Shown: in pieces, positions 1-5,944 of the stretch
Numbering within the stretch: position 1 is the first letter of the stretch
Layout: each line of letters begins with the position of its first letter
Source: UBA6448 sp051893155
GTDB taxonomy: Bacteria > Bacillota_I > Bacilli_A > RF39 > UBA660
Reading direction: 5' to 3'
NCBI GenBank assembly: GCA_051893155.1
Contig: JBJFGY010000100.1
Span: 1-6,414 of the forward strand
Length of the DNA: 6,414 nt
Notes under the pieces: model-generated
The model's database searches: none
The model's input: only the letters and a program-made list of their open reading frames with translations
What the model was told of the DNA's origin: nothing
Position numbers and translations under genes: made by a program

Positions 1-1
1 A

Positions 2-49
2 GCAAATGTTGATAAATATTTTACTGAATATATTGCATTTTCAGGCTAA
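2..49 (+). CDS. Possible C-terminal end of an upstream gene (partial)
   Basis: An open frame enters from the left edge and stops with TAA at 47-49, giving 15 residues ending in IAFSG. The stop codon touches the first bases of the terminator at 48-80, which is the usual arrangement for the end of a transcription unit, and this is the main reason to prefer this frame. A second + frame is also open here but runs through the terminator and promoter, so it is less likely. Too little protein is present to suggest a function. Confidence 0.45.
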   Translation, partial: ANVDKYFTEYIAFSG

Positions 50-80
50 AAAGAACATAAAAAAATTATGTTCTTTTTTT
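48..80 (+). terminator. Rho-independent terminator at the left boundary of the locus
   Basis: A perfect 13-bp inverted repeat (48-60 with 66-78) surrounds a 5-base A loop and ends in a run of seven T (74-80). The 5' arm begins with five A, so the minus strand also shows a hairpin followed by T and the element could work in both directions. It lies just after the probable upstream stop codon and just before the promoter at 91-119, insulating the pilus operon from upstream transcription. The stem has few G-C pairs, which is normal for a genome this AT-rich. Confidence 0.8.
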
Positions 81-90
81 ATAGATTATC

Positions 91-119
91 TTGAAATTGT
101 TAATAAAAATTGTTATAAT
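91..119 (+). promoter_or_regulatory. Vegetative (sigma-A type) promoter of the cpaB-cpaF-tadB-tadC operon
   Basis: TTGAAA (91-96) and TATAAT (114-119) are separated by 17 bp, and TG at 111-112 makes an extended -10. Transcription would begin near 126, leaving a leader of about 30 bases before the ATG at 159. The leader carries a GGAGG Shine-Dalgarno at 148-152, six bases from the start codon. No operator or riboswitch-like structure is evident in this short leader. Confidence 0.85.
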
Positions 120-158
120 TTTAATTGATAATAAAAGTTTATCATATGGAGGATAGAA

Positions 159-929
159 ATGGGAAATATTATTAATTTTTTTAAAAAAACAATTGCTAAC
201 AAAAATACTGTTACAATACTTTTAGTTTTAGCTGGTATTATTGTATTATGGGCATTTTATTCAATGAGAGTTAAAGAGGCTACATCACCTATAAAAGTAC
301 CATATGCCAAGGAAGAAATTCAAGCAACTGAAGAAATTACAGAAGAAAAAATAGGTTATGTTGAAGTAAATAGTAAACTTTTAAAAACAGCTGATATTAT
401 TCAAAGTCAAGGTGCACTTATTGGTTATTATGTAACAACTGGTACATCTATTCCTAAAGGTGGATTATTTTATAAATCTCAGGTAGTTACTAAAGCAGAA
501 TTACCTAATTCAGTTTTTGATAATATTCCAGATAAACACACAATTTATAGTATGTCTGTTAATAATCATACTACTTTTGGTAACTCAATTTATCCAGGAG
601 ATAAAATAGACCTTTACTTAAAAGCTACTGATGATAGCGGCAAAATAATGTTTGGAAAATTTATTGAAAGTATTACAGTTTTAGGTGTACGTGATTCAAG
701 TGGTAAAGATGTTTTTGGTACAACTACTACTAGAACACCAGCAGAACTTTTATTTGCAGTACCAAATGATATGTATGAATTATTAATGAAAGCAGGATAT
801 ATTTCTGGTATTACATTAGTTCCTGTACCACGTAATAAAGCCTATACTGAACTTAATGCAGATACTGTTACTGTAGAATATTTGAAAAATTTCATATTAG
901 CAAAAACTGCTACTTTACCAACTGAATAA
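159..929 (+). CDS. cpaB: CpaB/RcpC-like pilus assembly protein with SAF domain
   Basis: This 256-residue protein has a short basic cytoplasmic N-terminus, one membrane helix at about residues 17-35, and an extracytoplasmic remainder without cysteines. Residues about 45-107 read as a SAF domain: VPYAKEEIQ followed by a glycine-rich segment ending YVTTGTSIPKGGLFYKSQVV. Residues about 124-180 match the RcpC/CpaB part, with a VNN turn, a YPGDKIDLYL segment and a KFIESITVLGV strand. In Gram-negative Tad systems CpaB/RcpC works with the outer-membrane secretin; a Gram-positive cell has no secretin, so here it more probably organises the pilus exit point in the wall (inference). It is the first gene after the promoter, starts with ATG behind GGAGG, and is followed 23 bp later by the ATPase gene. 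The assignment rests on architecture and context; sequence identity to classical CpaB is probably low. Confidence 0.75.
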   Translation: MGNIINFFKKTIANKNTVTILLVLAGIIVLWAFYSMRVKEATSPIKVPYAKEEIQATEEITEEKIGYVEVNSKLLKTADIIQSQGALIGYYVTTGTSIPKGGLFYKSQVVTKAELPNSVFDNIPDKHTIYSMSVNNHTTFGNSIYPGDKIDLYLKATDDSGKIMFGKFIESITVLGVRDSSGKDVFGTTTTRTPAELLFAVPNDMYELLMKAGYISGITLVPVPRNKAYTELNADTVTVEYLKNFILAKTATLPTE

Positions 930-936
930 AAATATA

Positions 937-943
937 AAGGGAG
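937..943 (+). promoter_or_regulatory. Shine-Dalgarno that decides the GTG start of cpaF
   Basis: AAGGGAG (937-943) lies nine bases before GTG at 953-955. The next in-frame ATG is near residue 45, inside the conserved N-terminal part of the ATPase and without a comparable ribosome binding site, so the GTG start is preferred. Confidence 0.75.
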
Positions 944-952
944 TGATTATTT

Positions 953-2092
953 GTGAAAGAATCTATATTTTCACAATTAGATTTTGGACCAATAACTGAG
1001 TTTTTAAATGATGATAATATTACCGATATTTCTTACTCAAATGGTGGTAATGTATGGCTTAAAACTTTAGATAAAGGTATTTATATGGTCAATAGACCTG
1101 AAATAAACAATGCATTAATGGAAAAACTAGCATTTCAATGTTCAAATGTAATGGGTACAACATTTAATATGGCACATCCTTTTCTGGATGCTGAAAGTAC
1201 GGAATTACGTCTTAATTTTGTTCATGAATCTATAGCTACTAATGGAATTGCATGTGTTATAAGAAAAACTCCAGCTAAGATTAGACTTAACAAAGAAAAA
1301 CTATTAAATGAAAAATATGTTACAGAAAATATTCATAGTTTTTTGATATCATGTGTTAAAGCACATTGTAATATTTTAATATCAGGAGAAACTGGTTCAG
1401 GAAAAACAGAACTTGCTAAATACTTAGCATCAAATACTGAAGAAAATGAAAAAATTATCACAATTGAAGATACACTCGAACTACATTTAGATAGAATTTT
1501 TCCACATCGTGATATCGTTGCAATGAAAACAAATAATATTGCTTCATATTCTGATGTTTTAGTAACATGTATGAGACAAAATCCTAAATGGATTTTACTT
1601 TCCGAAGTTCGTTCTGCAGAAGCGGTTACAGCTGTTAGAAATTCAATTTCATCAGGTCATAATATTATATCTACCATCCATTCAGATAGCGCAAGTAATA
1701 TACCAATGCGTATGTATTCACTACTTGAAAGCAATCAAGATATTGAGCAATTTTTAAAATCTATTCATAGATATGTTCAAATTGGAATACACGTAAAGGG
1801 ATATATGAGTGCTGAACTTCAAAGATTTCAACGTGAAATAGTTGAAGTTGTAGAATTTTATGTTGATGATAATAATGAATCAAAAACAAATACGATATTT
1901 TACAAAAGTTTAGATGGTACTATTACTTATAATAAACCAACAAAGTATTTAGAAAATTATTTTGGTGCGCAAGGAAAAGTAATTGATTATAGTTTATTTG
2001 ATGAGAAAAATAACTCAGACATTATTGAAAAGAAAGAAAATAATAATGAACAAATTGAATTACCTACTATAGGAGCAATTGATTCATTATAG
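953..2092 (+). CDS. cpaF: CpaF/TadA-type secretion ATPase (VirB11/GspE superfamily)
   Basis: This 379-residue cytoplasmic hexameric-type ATPase would power pilus assembly by the TadB/TadC platform. Visible motifs in order are a Walker A loop GETGSGKT (residues 145-152), an Asp box IITIEDTLEL (168-177), a Walker B region WILLSEVR (213-220) with the expected Glu-Val-Arg, and a His box GHNIISTIHS (235-244). The segment MRQNPKW before Walker B corresponds to the family's MRxxPD/R motif. Walker B has Ser where many CpaF proteins have Gly (GEVR). The region before Walker A is about 140 residues, so the long N-terminal extension of many proteobacterial CpaF proteins is missing. After the core, residues about 312-342 resemble the usual CpaF C-terminal strand region, and the last 37 residues are a polar, Asn/Glu/Lys-rich tail. 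The gene begins with GTG and its TAG stop overlaps the next gene's ribosome binding region. It is the most secure assignment in the window. Confidence 0.93.
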   Translation: MKESIFSQLDFGPITEFLNDDNITDISYSNGGNVWLKTLDKGIYMVNRPEINNALMEKLAFQCSNVMGTTFNMAHPFLDAESTELRLNFVHESIATNGIACVIRKTPAKIRLNKEKLLNEKYVTENIHSFLISCVKAHCNILISGETGSGKTELAKYLASNTEENEKIITIEDTLELHLDRIFPHRDIVAMKTNNIASYSDVLVTCMRQNPKWILLSEVRSAEAVTAVRNSISSGHNIISTIHSDSASNIPMRMYSLLESNQDIEQFLKSIHRYVQIGIHVKGYMSAELQRFQREIVEVVEFYVDDNNESKTNTIFYKSLDGTITYNKPTKYLENYFGAQGKVIDYSLFDEKNNSDIIEKKENNNEQIELPTIGAIDSL

Positions 2093-2104
2093 AAAGGAAT
2101 AAAT

Positions 2105-3001
2105 ATGGCAGAACTTATAATATTATTGATTTTAGGTATAATAATAATTTTATATCGAAGAAATCCAGGTGAAAATGTATATAAGTTTTTTGTAACTACT
2201 GTATCCAATGCATATGAAAAGTATGCACCTTATTCATTTAAAACAGTTAGAGCAAAGGCAAAAGAGCTTGGTCAAGAATATACGACTAGGCAATATATTT
2301 CTCAAGTTGTTTTATTTGCTGGTTTTGCTGGAGTTGTAGCATATTTATATTTTTATAATATTTTGATTTCAGTTTTATATGCAGTTGTGGCAATATCATT
2401 TATTCCTTATCTTGCCTATTTAAGATGTCAAAGAATTTATTCGGAATTTATATTTGAACAAATTGAAACATATACAACAAATGTTATAATGGAATTTAAT
2501 ACTACACAAAGTTTTGTTAAATCTCTTGAGGGTGTTAGAGATTCTGGAATTATTGAAGAACCTGTATTAGGAGATTTAAAGAAAATGATTGATATGTCAT
2601 ATCAAAATGGTACTATAGATGAATCTATTGATTATTTTAATAAAAAGTATCCATTTTATATGGTTAAAAATATGCACCAATTATTTTTCCAAATTACTAA
2701 GGAAGGTGCTCGTGATGCGGGACAATCTTTAGAAAATATGGCTCTTGATATTGATGCCTTAGTTGAAGGTGTCTATCGTGATCAAATGGATCGTAAACAA
2801 TTTCATGGTAAATTTATAAAATTTGGTTTAGCATTATTTTTCCTTATTTTGGCTGTTCAATATATGTATGGAACTGAAAGATATATTGAACTTTTAGATA
2901 TATGGTATGTTAGAATTATACTTCATGCAATAATTATAGTAAATGCTTTATTCCTATTAAAAGGTGAAAAATATTATAATGAAGATGTGGGGGTAGAGTA
3001 A
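2105..3001 (+). CDS. tadB: TadB-like inner platform protein (T2SSF domain)
   Basis: This 298-residue polytopic membrane protein has a helix at residues 2-17, a pair of helices at about 66-84 and 86-105, a cytoplasmic T2SSF-type helical segment at about 112-236, and two final helices at about 237-255 and 268-286. The cytoplasmic part carries the usual pattern of the family, with FEQIETYTTNVIMEF at its start and an acidic helix around NMALDIDALVEGVY. In Tad systems TadB and TadC form the membrane platform that couples the CpaF ATPase to pilin extraction. Its ATG at 2105 follows AAAGGA (2093-2098), which abuts the cpaF stop codon, and the tadC-like gene follows after a single base. Order and topology support TadB rather than TadC, but the two share a fold and the label depends partly on position. 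Confidence 0.85.
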   Translation: MAELIILLILGIIIILYRRNPGENVYKFFVTTVSNAYEKYAPYSFKTVRAKAKELGQEYTTRQYISQVVLFAGFAGVVAYLYFYNILISVLYAVVAISFIPYLAYLRCQRIYSEFIFEQIETYTTNVIMEFNTTQSFVKSLEGVRDSGIIEEPVLGDLKKMIDMSYQNGTIDESIDYFNKKYPFYMVKNMHQLFFQITKEGARDAGQSLENMALDIDALVEGVYRDQMDRKQFHGKFIKFGLALFFLILAVQYMYGTERYIELLDIWYVRIILHAIIIVNALFLLKGEKYYNEDVGVE

Positions 3002-3002
3002 A

Positions 3003-3794
3003 ATGTATTATGAAATATTTATACTAGGTGTTATTATTTTTGGAATAATGTTCGCTACTGGTCAAATAAGTTTTAGTAAATTAATTAGTGATAATGAAGC
3101 ATTATTTAGAAAACTTAAAGAAAGTGATTGGGACTTTTATGTAAAAGCAAAATATGGCAATGCTGTAAATCCAGATATTTTATTTAATAAAAGAATAAGA
3201 AATGGTTTAATAGCAATACTTGTGGTGTTTTTTTGGGCACTTACTAGTGGACTTTCAGCAATAAAAATTGTTATTGTTATTGCCGCAGGATATTTTACTT
3301 TTAAAATTACATATAGTGATTTAAAAAATTATTATAAAAAACATATTTTTGAAATTGATCAGTTATTGCCACATTATCTAAAAAGTATTGAAATATTAAT
3401 TCAACATTATACAGTTCCTGTTGCAATAGGAAAATCAATAAATGATGCGCCAGAAATATTTAAGCCTGGTCTTGAAGATTTAATAAATGCTATTAATTCA
3501 GGTGATGATACAATTAATCCATATATGGAATTTGCCAAAACATATCCTGTTCGAGATAGTATGAGAATGATGAGACTATTATATCGTTTAAGTTTAGGAC
3601 GTCAAGAAAGAAAACAAGAACAATTATTAACATTTTCAAAGTCAATTTCATCATTACAACAAAAGGCTAGAGAAACTCGTTATAAAAATCGTTTAGATAA
3701 AATGGAAAGCATGACAATGAAAATGCTCATTACAACCGGTGTTGGTGTAATGATTATATTAATATTAGCAGTTTTACAAATGATAAATTTATAA
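3003..3794 (+). CDS. tadC: TadC-like inner platform protein (T2SSF domain)
   Basis: This 263-residue membrane protein has an N-terminal helix (about residues 4-19), a hydrophobic pair at about 67-83 and 86-102, a long amphipathic cytoplasmic region (about 105-238) and a C-terminal helix at about 241-261. The segment FEIDQLLPHYLKSIEILIQ at about 116-134 matches the start of the T2SSF repeat, and a very basic helix (residues about 199-240, rich in Arg, Lys and Gln) precedes the last helix as in TadC proteins. It begins with ATG one base after the tadB stop, behind a G-run (2989-2993) inside the end of tadB, so translation is probably coupled. It would partner TadB as the second platform subunit. 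It closes the first transcription block; a new promoter follows within 75 bp. Confidence 0.85.
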   Translation: MYYEIFILGVIIFGIMFATGQISFSKLISDNEALFRKLKESDWDFYVKAKYGNAVNPDILFNKRIRNGLIAILVVFFWALTSGLSAIKIVIVIAAGYFTFKITYSDLKNYYKKHIFEIDQLLPHYLKSIEILIQHYTVPVAIGKSINDAPEIFKPGLEDLINAINSGDDTINPYMEFAKTYPVRDSMRMMRLLYRLSLGRQERKQEQLLTFSKSISSLQQKARETRYKNRLDKMESMTMKMLITTGVGVMIILILAVLQMINL

Positions 3795-3807
3795 AATGTC
3801 AAATATA

Positions 3808-3836
3808 TTGATAAAAATAAAAAATCTTGATATAAT
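3808..3836 (+). promoter_or_regulatory. Internal promoter driving the pilin block
   Basis: TTGATA (3808-3813) and TATAAT (3831-3836) are 17 bp apart, with TG at 3828-3829 giving an extended -10. Transcription would start near 3843, about 25 bases before the first pilin ATG. No terminator is visible between tadC and this promoter, so read-through from the first promoter probably adds to it. A separate promoter fits pilins being needed in larger amounts than the machinery. Confidence 0.8.
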
Positions 3837-3849
3837 AAAAATATAAGAT

Positions 3850-3857
3850 AAAGGAGG
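3850..3857 (+). promoter_or_regulatory. Full-consensus Shine-Dalgarno of the first pilin gene
   Basis: AAAGGAGG lies ten bases upstream of ATG 3868. It is the longest match to the anti-Shine-Dalgarno in this window, in line with high expression of a structural subunit. Confidence 0.8.
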
Positions 3858-3867
3858 AGTAAATTAT

Positions 3868-4110
3868 ATGAAGGAAGCTACAGGTGAATTAAGTAACACT
3901 GTTATAACTGTTGTTGCTATTGCTGCAATATTATCATTATTTACAGTATTCTTATATCCATCATTAAAAGCAGCTATTAGAGCAAGAACTTATTGTCAAT
4001 CATCAGTACAATGCGGTGAATGTGACGGTAGTAAAATGGAATGTCATTATTATAATGATGATATGTCTGTAAGTGATGACACAATTATGTGTGATTGTGA
4101 AACAAACTAG
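3868..4110 (+). CDS. Cysteine-rich mini-pilin (Flp-like), paralogue 1
   Basis: This 80-residue protein starts with MKEATGELSN, enters a single hydrophobic helix at about residues 11-29, and has an extracytoplasmic domain of about 45 residues with six cysteines (43, 49, 52, 59, 75, 77). A short charged start ending in Gly6, then a hydrophobic helix, is the general layout of a type IV-like or Flp prepilin; a cut after Gly6 would leave Glu7 at the N-terminus, but no classical Flp site (Glu at +5 then Tyr) is present, so processing is inference. The next gene shares its first 43 residues without gaps at 16 positions, including Gly6, Pro31, Lys34 and Cys43. It lies first after its own promoter with the strongest ribosome binding site, which suggests a major subunit of the pilus built by the upstream CpaF/TadB/TadC machine. 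I know no named family with certainty. Confidence 0.72.
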   Translation: MKEATGELSNTVITVVAIAAILSLFTVFLYPSLKAAIRARTYCQSSVQCGECDGSKMECHYYNDDMSVSDDTIMCDCETN

Positions 4111-4123
4111 TTAAGGAGTAAAA

Positions 4124-4345
4124 ATGAAAAATGCTACGGGAAATCTAGCAAATTTAGTCGTTGTATGTGTTTGTGTGGCTATTCTCGTAGCCTTTTTTTA
4201 CTTTACATTATGGCCAATGATTAAAAATAATTATATTTCACAAACAAGTTGTGAGAAAGCAAAATGTCTTCCAACACCTGATGAAAATGGAATGGTAACA
4301 TGTTATTTGGACGGCCAAGAGTTTTTGTGTAGGTTTAAGGGGTAA
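4124..4345 (+). CDS. Cysteine-rich mini-pilin (Flp-like), paralogue 2
   Basis: This 73-residue protein starts MKNATGNLAN, followed by a helix at about residues 11-29 that itself contains Cys15 and Cys17, an aromatic-Pro pair (Trp30-Pro31), and a short extracytoplasmic tail with cysteines at 43, 48, 60 and 69. It aligns gaplessly with the preceding pilin through residue 43, and its cysteines 43, 48, 60 and 69 sit near positions 43, 49, 59 and 75 there. The similarity is moderate, so this is an old duplication and not a recent repeat. ATG 4124 follows AAGGAG (4113-4118), 13 bp after the first pilin's stop. Probable role: a second pilin, either a partner in the same fibre or a minor subunit. Alternative: a small membrane-anchored disulfide protein unrelated to fibres. 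Confidence 0.7.
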   Translation: MKNATGNLANLVVVCVCVAILVAFFYFTLWPMIKNNYISQTSCEKAKCLPTPDENGMVTCYLDGQEFLCRFKG

Positions 4346-4348
4346 ACT

Positions 4349-4855
4349 ATGAGAGAAGGAATAGGTGGAATACAATTATTTTTAATTGTTGTAATATTGA
4401 TATTAATTTTTGCAGGCATTATGTCTCTTACAATTAATCATTCAAATGCTTTTGCAGTTAAAGATCAACTTGTTTCAATAATTGAAGATGCTGGAGGTCT
4501 TGATATTACTGCTGAGTGTAGATTGGGTAGTTGTAATGATGATATAAAAGATCAACAAACACTTCAAAGTATTATTGATGCACTTGATAGTTATTCTTAT
4601 CGTCAAACTGGAGATTGCGATTCAATAACTATAAGTGATACTGCAACAATAGTTGGTTATCAAAGAACTGGTGAAATTACAATGACTGGTAAAAAAAGTT
4701 CTTTTTGTATTGCAAAAATTGATGCTAATAAAGATGATGGAACATTAAGAGGATATTATTATAAAGTTTATGTATTTTATCAACTAGATATACCAGTATT
4801 ACATTCAATTTTTAATTTTCGTTCCATTGGAGAAACAAAACTATTATATAGATAA
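4349..4855 (+). CDS. TadE-like pseudopilin with extracytoplasmic cysteines
   Basis: This 168-residue protein has a seven-residue start MREGIGG, one hydrophobic helix at about residues 8-28, and an extracytoplasmic domain with cysteines at 57, 62, 90 and 120. The ending resembles TadE/TadF-type pseudopilins: a strand-rich KVYVFYQLDIP segment, then a hydrophobic stretch and GETKLLY at the extreme C-terminus. The start echoes the two mini-pilins (M-K/R-x-x-x-G6), suggesting a common membrane sorting or cleavage signal. ATG 4349 follows AAGGGG (4337-4342), which abuts the stop codon of the previous gene, so translation is probably coupled. A role as a minor pilin that primes or tips the fibre is inference from size, position and topology. 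Confidence 0.65.
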   Translation: MREGIGGIQLFLIVVILILIFAGIMSLTINHSNAFAVKDQLVSIIEDAGGLDITAECRLGSCNDDIKDQQTLQSIIDALDSYSYRQTGDCDSITISDTATIVGYQRTGEITMTGKKSSFCIAKIDANKDDGTLRGYYYKVYVFYQLDIPVLHSIFNFRSIGETKLLYR

Positions 4856-4864
4856 GGAGTCTTT

Positions 4865-5863
4865 ATGAATGTAATTATTTCAAATAAAAATCAAACTTTA
4901 CTTGCAGATTTAACTATAGATGTTATTAAAACGTTAAATGGTGTTTTTACTGTAGATGATTTAGCATCTCAATTTAAAAATTTTTATTTTAATAAAATGA
5001 TTATTGATATAACTGCACTTGAAAATTATGAAGATATTAATACAATTCAGGATTTGTCAGTAGCTTTAGATATGAGTAAAGTAATTTTACTTTTAGATGA
5101 CTCACCAAAAGTAAATTCACCGGTATATTTATCTGGATTAGTATCAATGGGTATATATAATTTTACAAAAAATATTGATGCTATTCCATTTTTAATGGAT
5201 AATCCTAATACGTATAAAGATGTAGCCAGTTATCAAAATTTAAATATAACAGCCGAAGATATAAAACTAAATGATAATCGTGTTGATAATACTGTTGGTT
5301 ATATTGGTCAAAGAATTATTGGAATTAAAAATATTACTGACCATGCTGGTGCAACAACACTTACTTATTTATTAAAAAAACATTTAGAAAAACAATATAA
5401 AGTAAAAGCAGTAGAACTTGATAATAGTGACATGGTATATTTTAATGATAACAATCTTGATAGTAACGTTAATAGTTTTGAGATAAGTAAATATTTAAAT
5501 AATTTAAATAATAATGAAACGGAAGTTATTTTAATTGATATGAATAAAGCGGATGTTGAAAAGTATTGTACAGATGTTTTATATTTAATTGAACCAGGTT
5601 TAATACAATTAAATAAGTTAATTAAGACGGATAAACAAATATTTAATAAATTAAAAGGTAAAAAAATTATTTTAAATCGAAGTGTATTAAATGATACAGA
5701 TGTAAATGATTTTGAAAAAGAGTCTGGTAGTAAAGTTTTTTATAATATGCCAAATATTGATGATAAACTTAATGATAATAAATATGTAATTAAATTATTA
5801 AAAGATTTAGGATTTACACGAATAAGTGAAAAGGAATCATTTGGTTTTAGTATATTTCGATAA
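4865..5863 (+). CDS. cpaE: CpaE/TadZ-like localisation protein with degenerate P-loop
   Basis: This 332-residue protein has no membrane helix. Residues 1-115 read as a receiver-like domain: a strand ending at Asp48 (MIIDIT) fits the phosphoacceptor position and Lys102 in YNFTKN fits the conserved receiver lysine, but the acidic pair expected after the first strand is absent. Residues about 145-330 read as a MinD/ParA-like domain: strand RIIGIKNI, then THR-ASP-HIS-ALA-GLY-ALA-THR-THR (158-165) where the deviant Walker A should be, Asp186 in VELDNSD, a Walker B-like strand VILID (221-225), and KKIILNRS (266-273). Both P-loop lysines are replaced (Thr158 and Ala163). The receiver-plus-MinD layout is that of CpaE/TadZ, which position Tad machines; a TadZ of known structure from Eubacterium rectale has the same two-domain plan. 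Translation starts behind AAGGAG (4854-4859), overlapping the preceding stop. ATPase activity is doubtful. Confidence 0.72.
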   Translation: MNVIISNKNQTLLADLTIDVIKTLNGVFTVDDLASQFKNFYFNKMIIDITALENYEDINTIQDLSVALDMSKVILLLDDSPKVNSPVYLSGLVSMGIYNFTKNIDAIPFLMDNPNTYKDVASYQNLNITAEDIKLNDNRVDNTVGYIGQRIIGIKNITDHAGATTLTYLLKKHLEKQYKVKAVELDNSDMVYFNDNNLDSNVNSFEISKYLNNLNNNETEVILIDMNKADVEKYCTDVLYLIEPGLIQLNKLIKTDKQIFNKLKGKKIILNRSVLNDTDVNDFEKESGSKVFYNMPNIDDKLNDNKYVIKLLKDLGFTRISEKESFGFSIFR

Positions 5864-5888
5864 ATTATGTAAATGAATATTTAATATG

Positions 5889-5917
5889 TTGACAGTTATT
5901 AAATAAAAAGGTAAAAT
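5889..5917 (+). promoter_or_regulatory. Promoter of the VirB2/TrbC-like gene
   Basis: A perfect TTGACA (5889-5894) lies 17 bp from TAAAAT (5912-5917) in the 81-bp gap after the cpaE-like gene. Transcription would start near 5924, about 20 bases before ATG 5945. It has the best -35 of the three promoters in the window, implying that this small gene is transcribed strongly on its own in addition to read-through. Confidence 0.78.
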
Positions 5918-5944
5918 AAAAGTATGTAAAGGAGAGTTGTATAT

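Noticed and set aside
1987..2208. Minus-strand open frame of 73 codons
   Set aside because: It overlaps the end of the ATPase gene and the start of the TadB-like gene, both well supported on the + strand, and its composition is that of an antisense shadow.
3824..3849. Imperfect AT-rich hairpin (ATCTT/AAGAT arms extended by ATAT pairs around a bulged G) considered as a terminator after tadC
   Set aside because: It overlaps the -10 box of a much better promoter, has almost no G-C pairs and lacks a following T-run.
5870..5883. Short inverted repeat TAAAT/ATTTA after the cpaE-like gene
   Set aside because: Only five A-T pairs with no T-run; expected by chance at this base composition.
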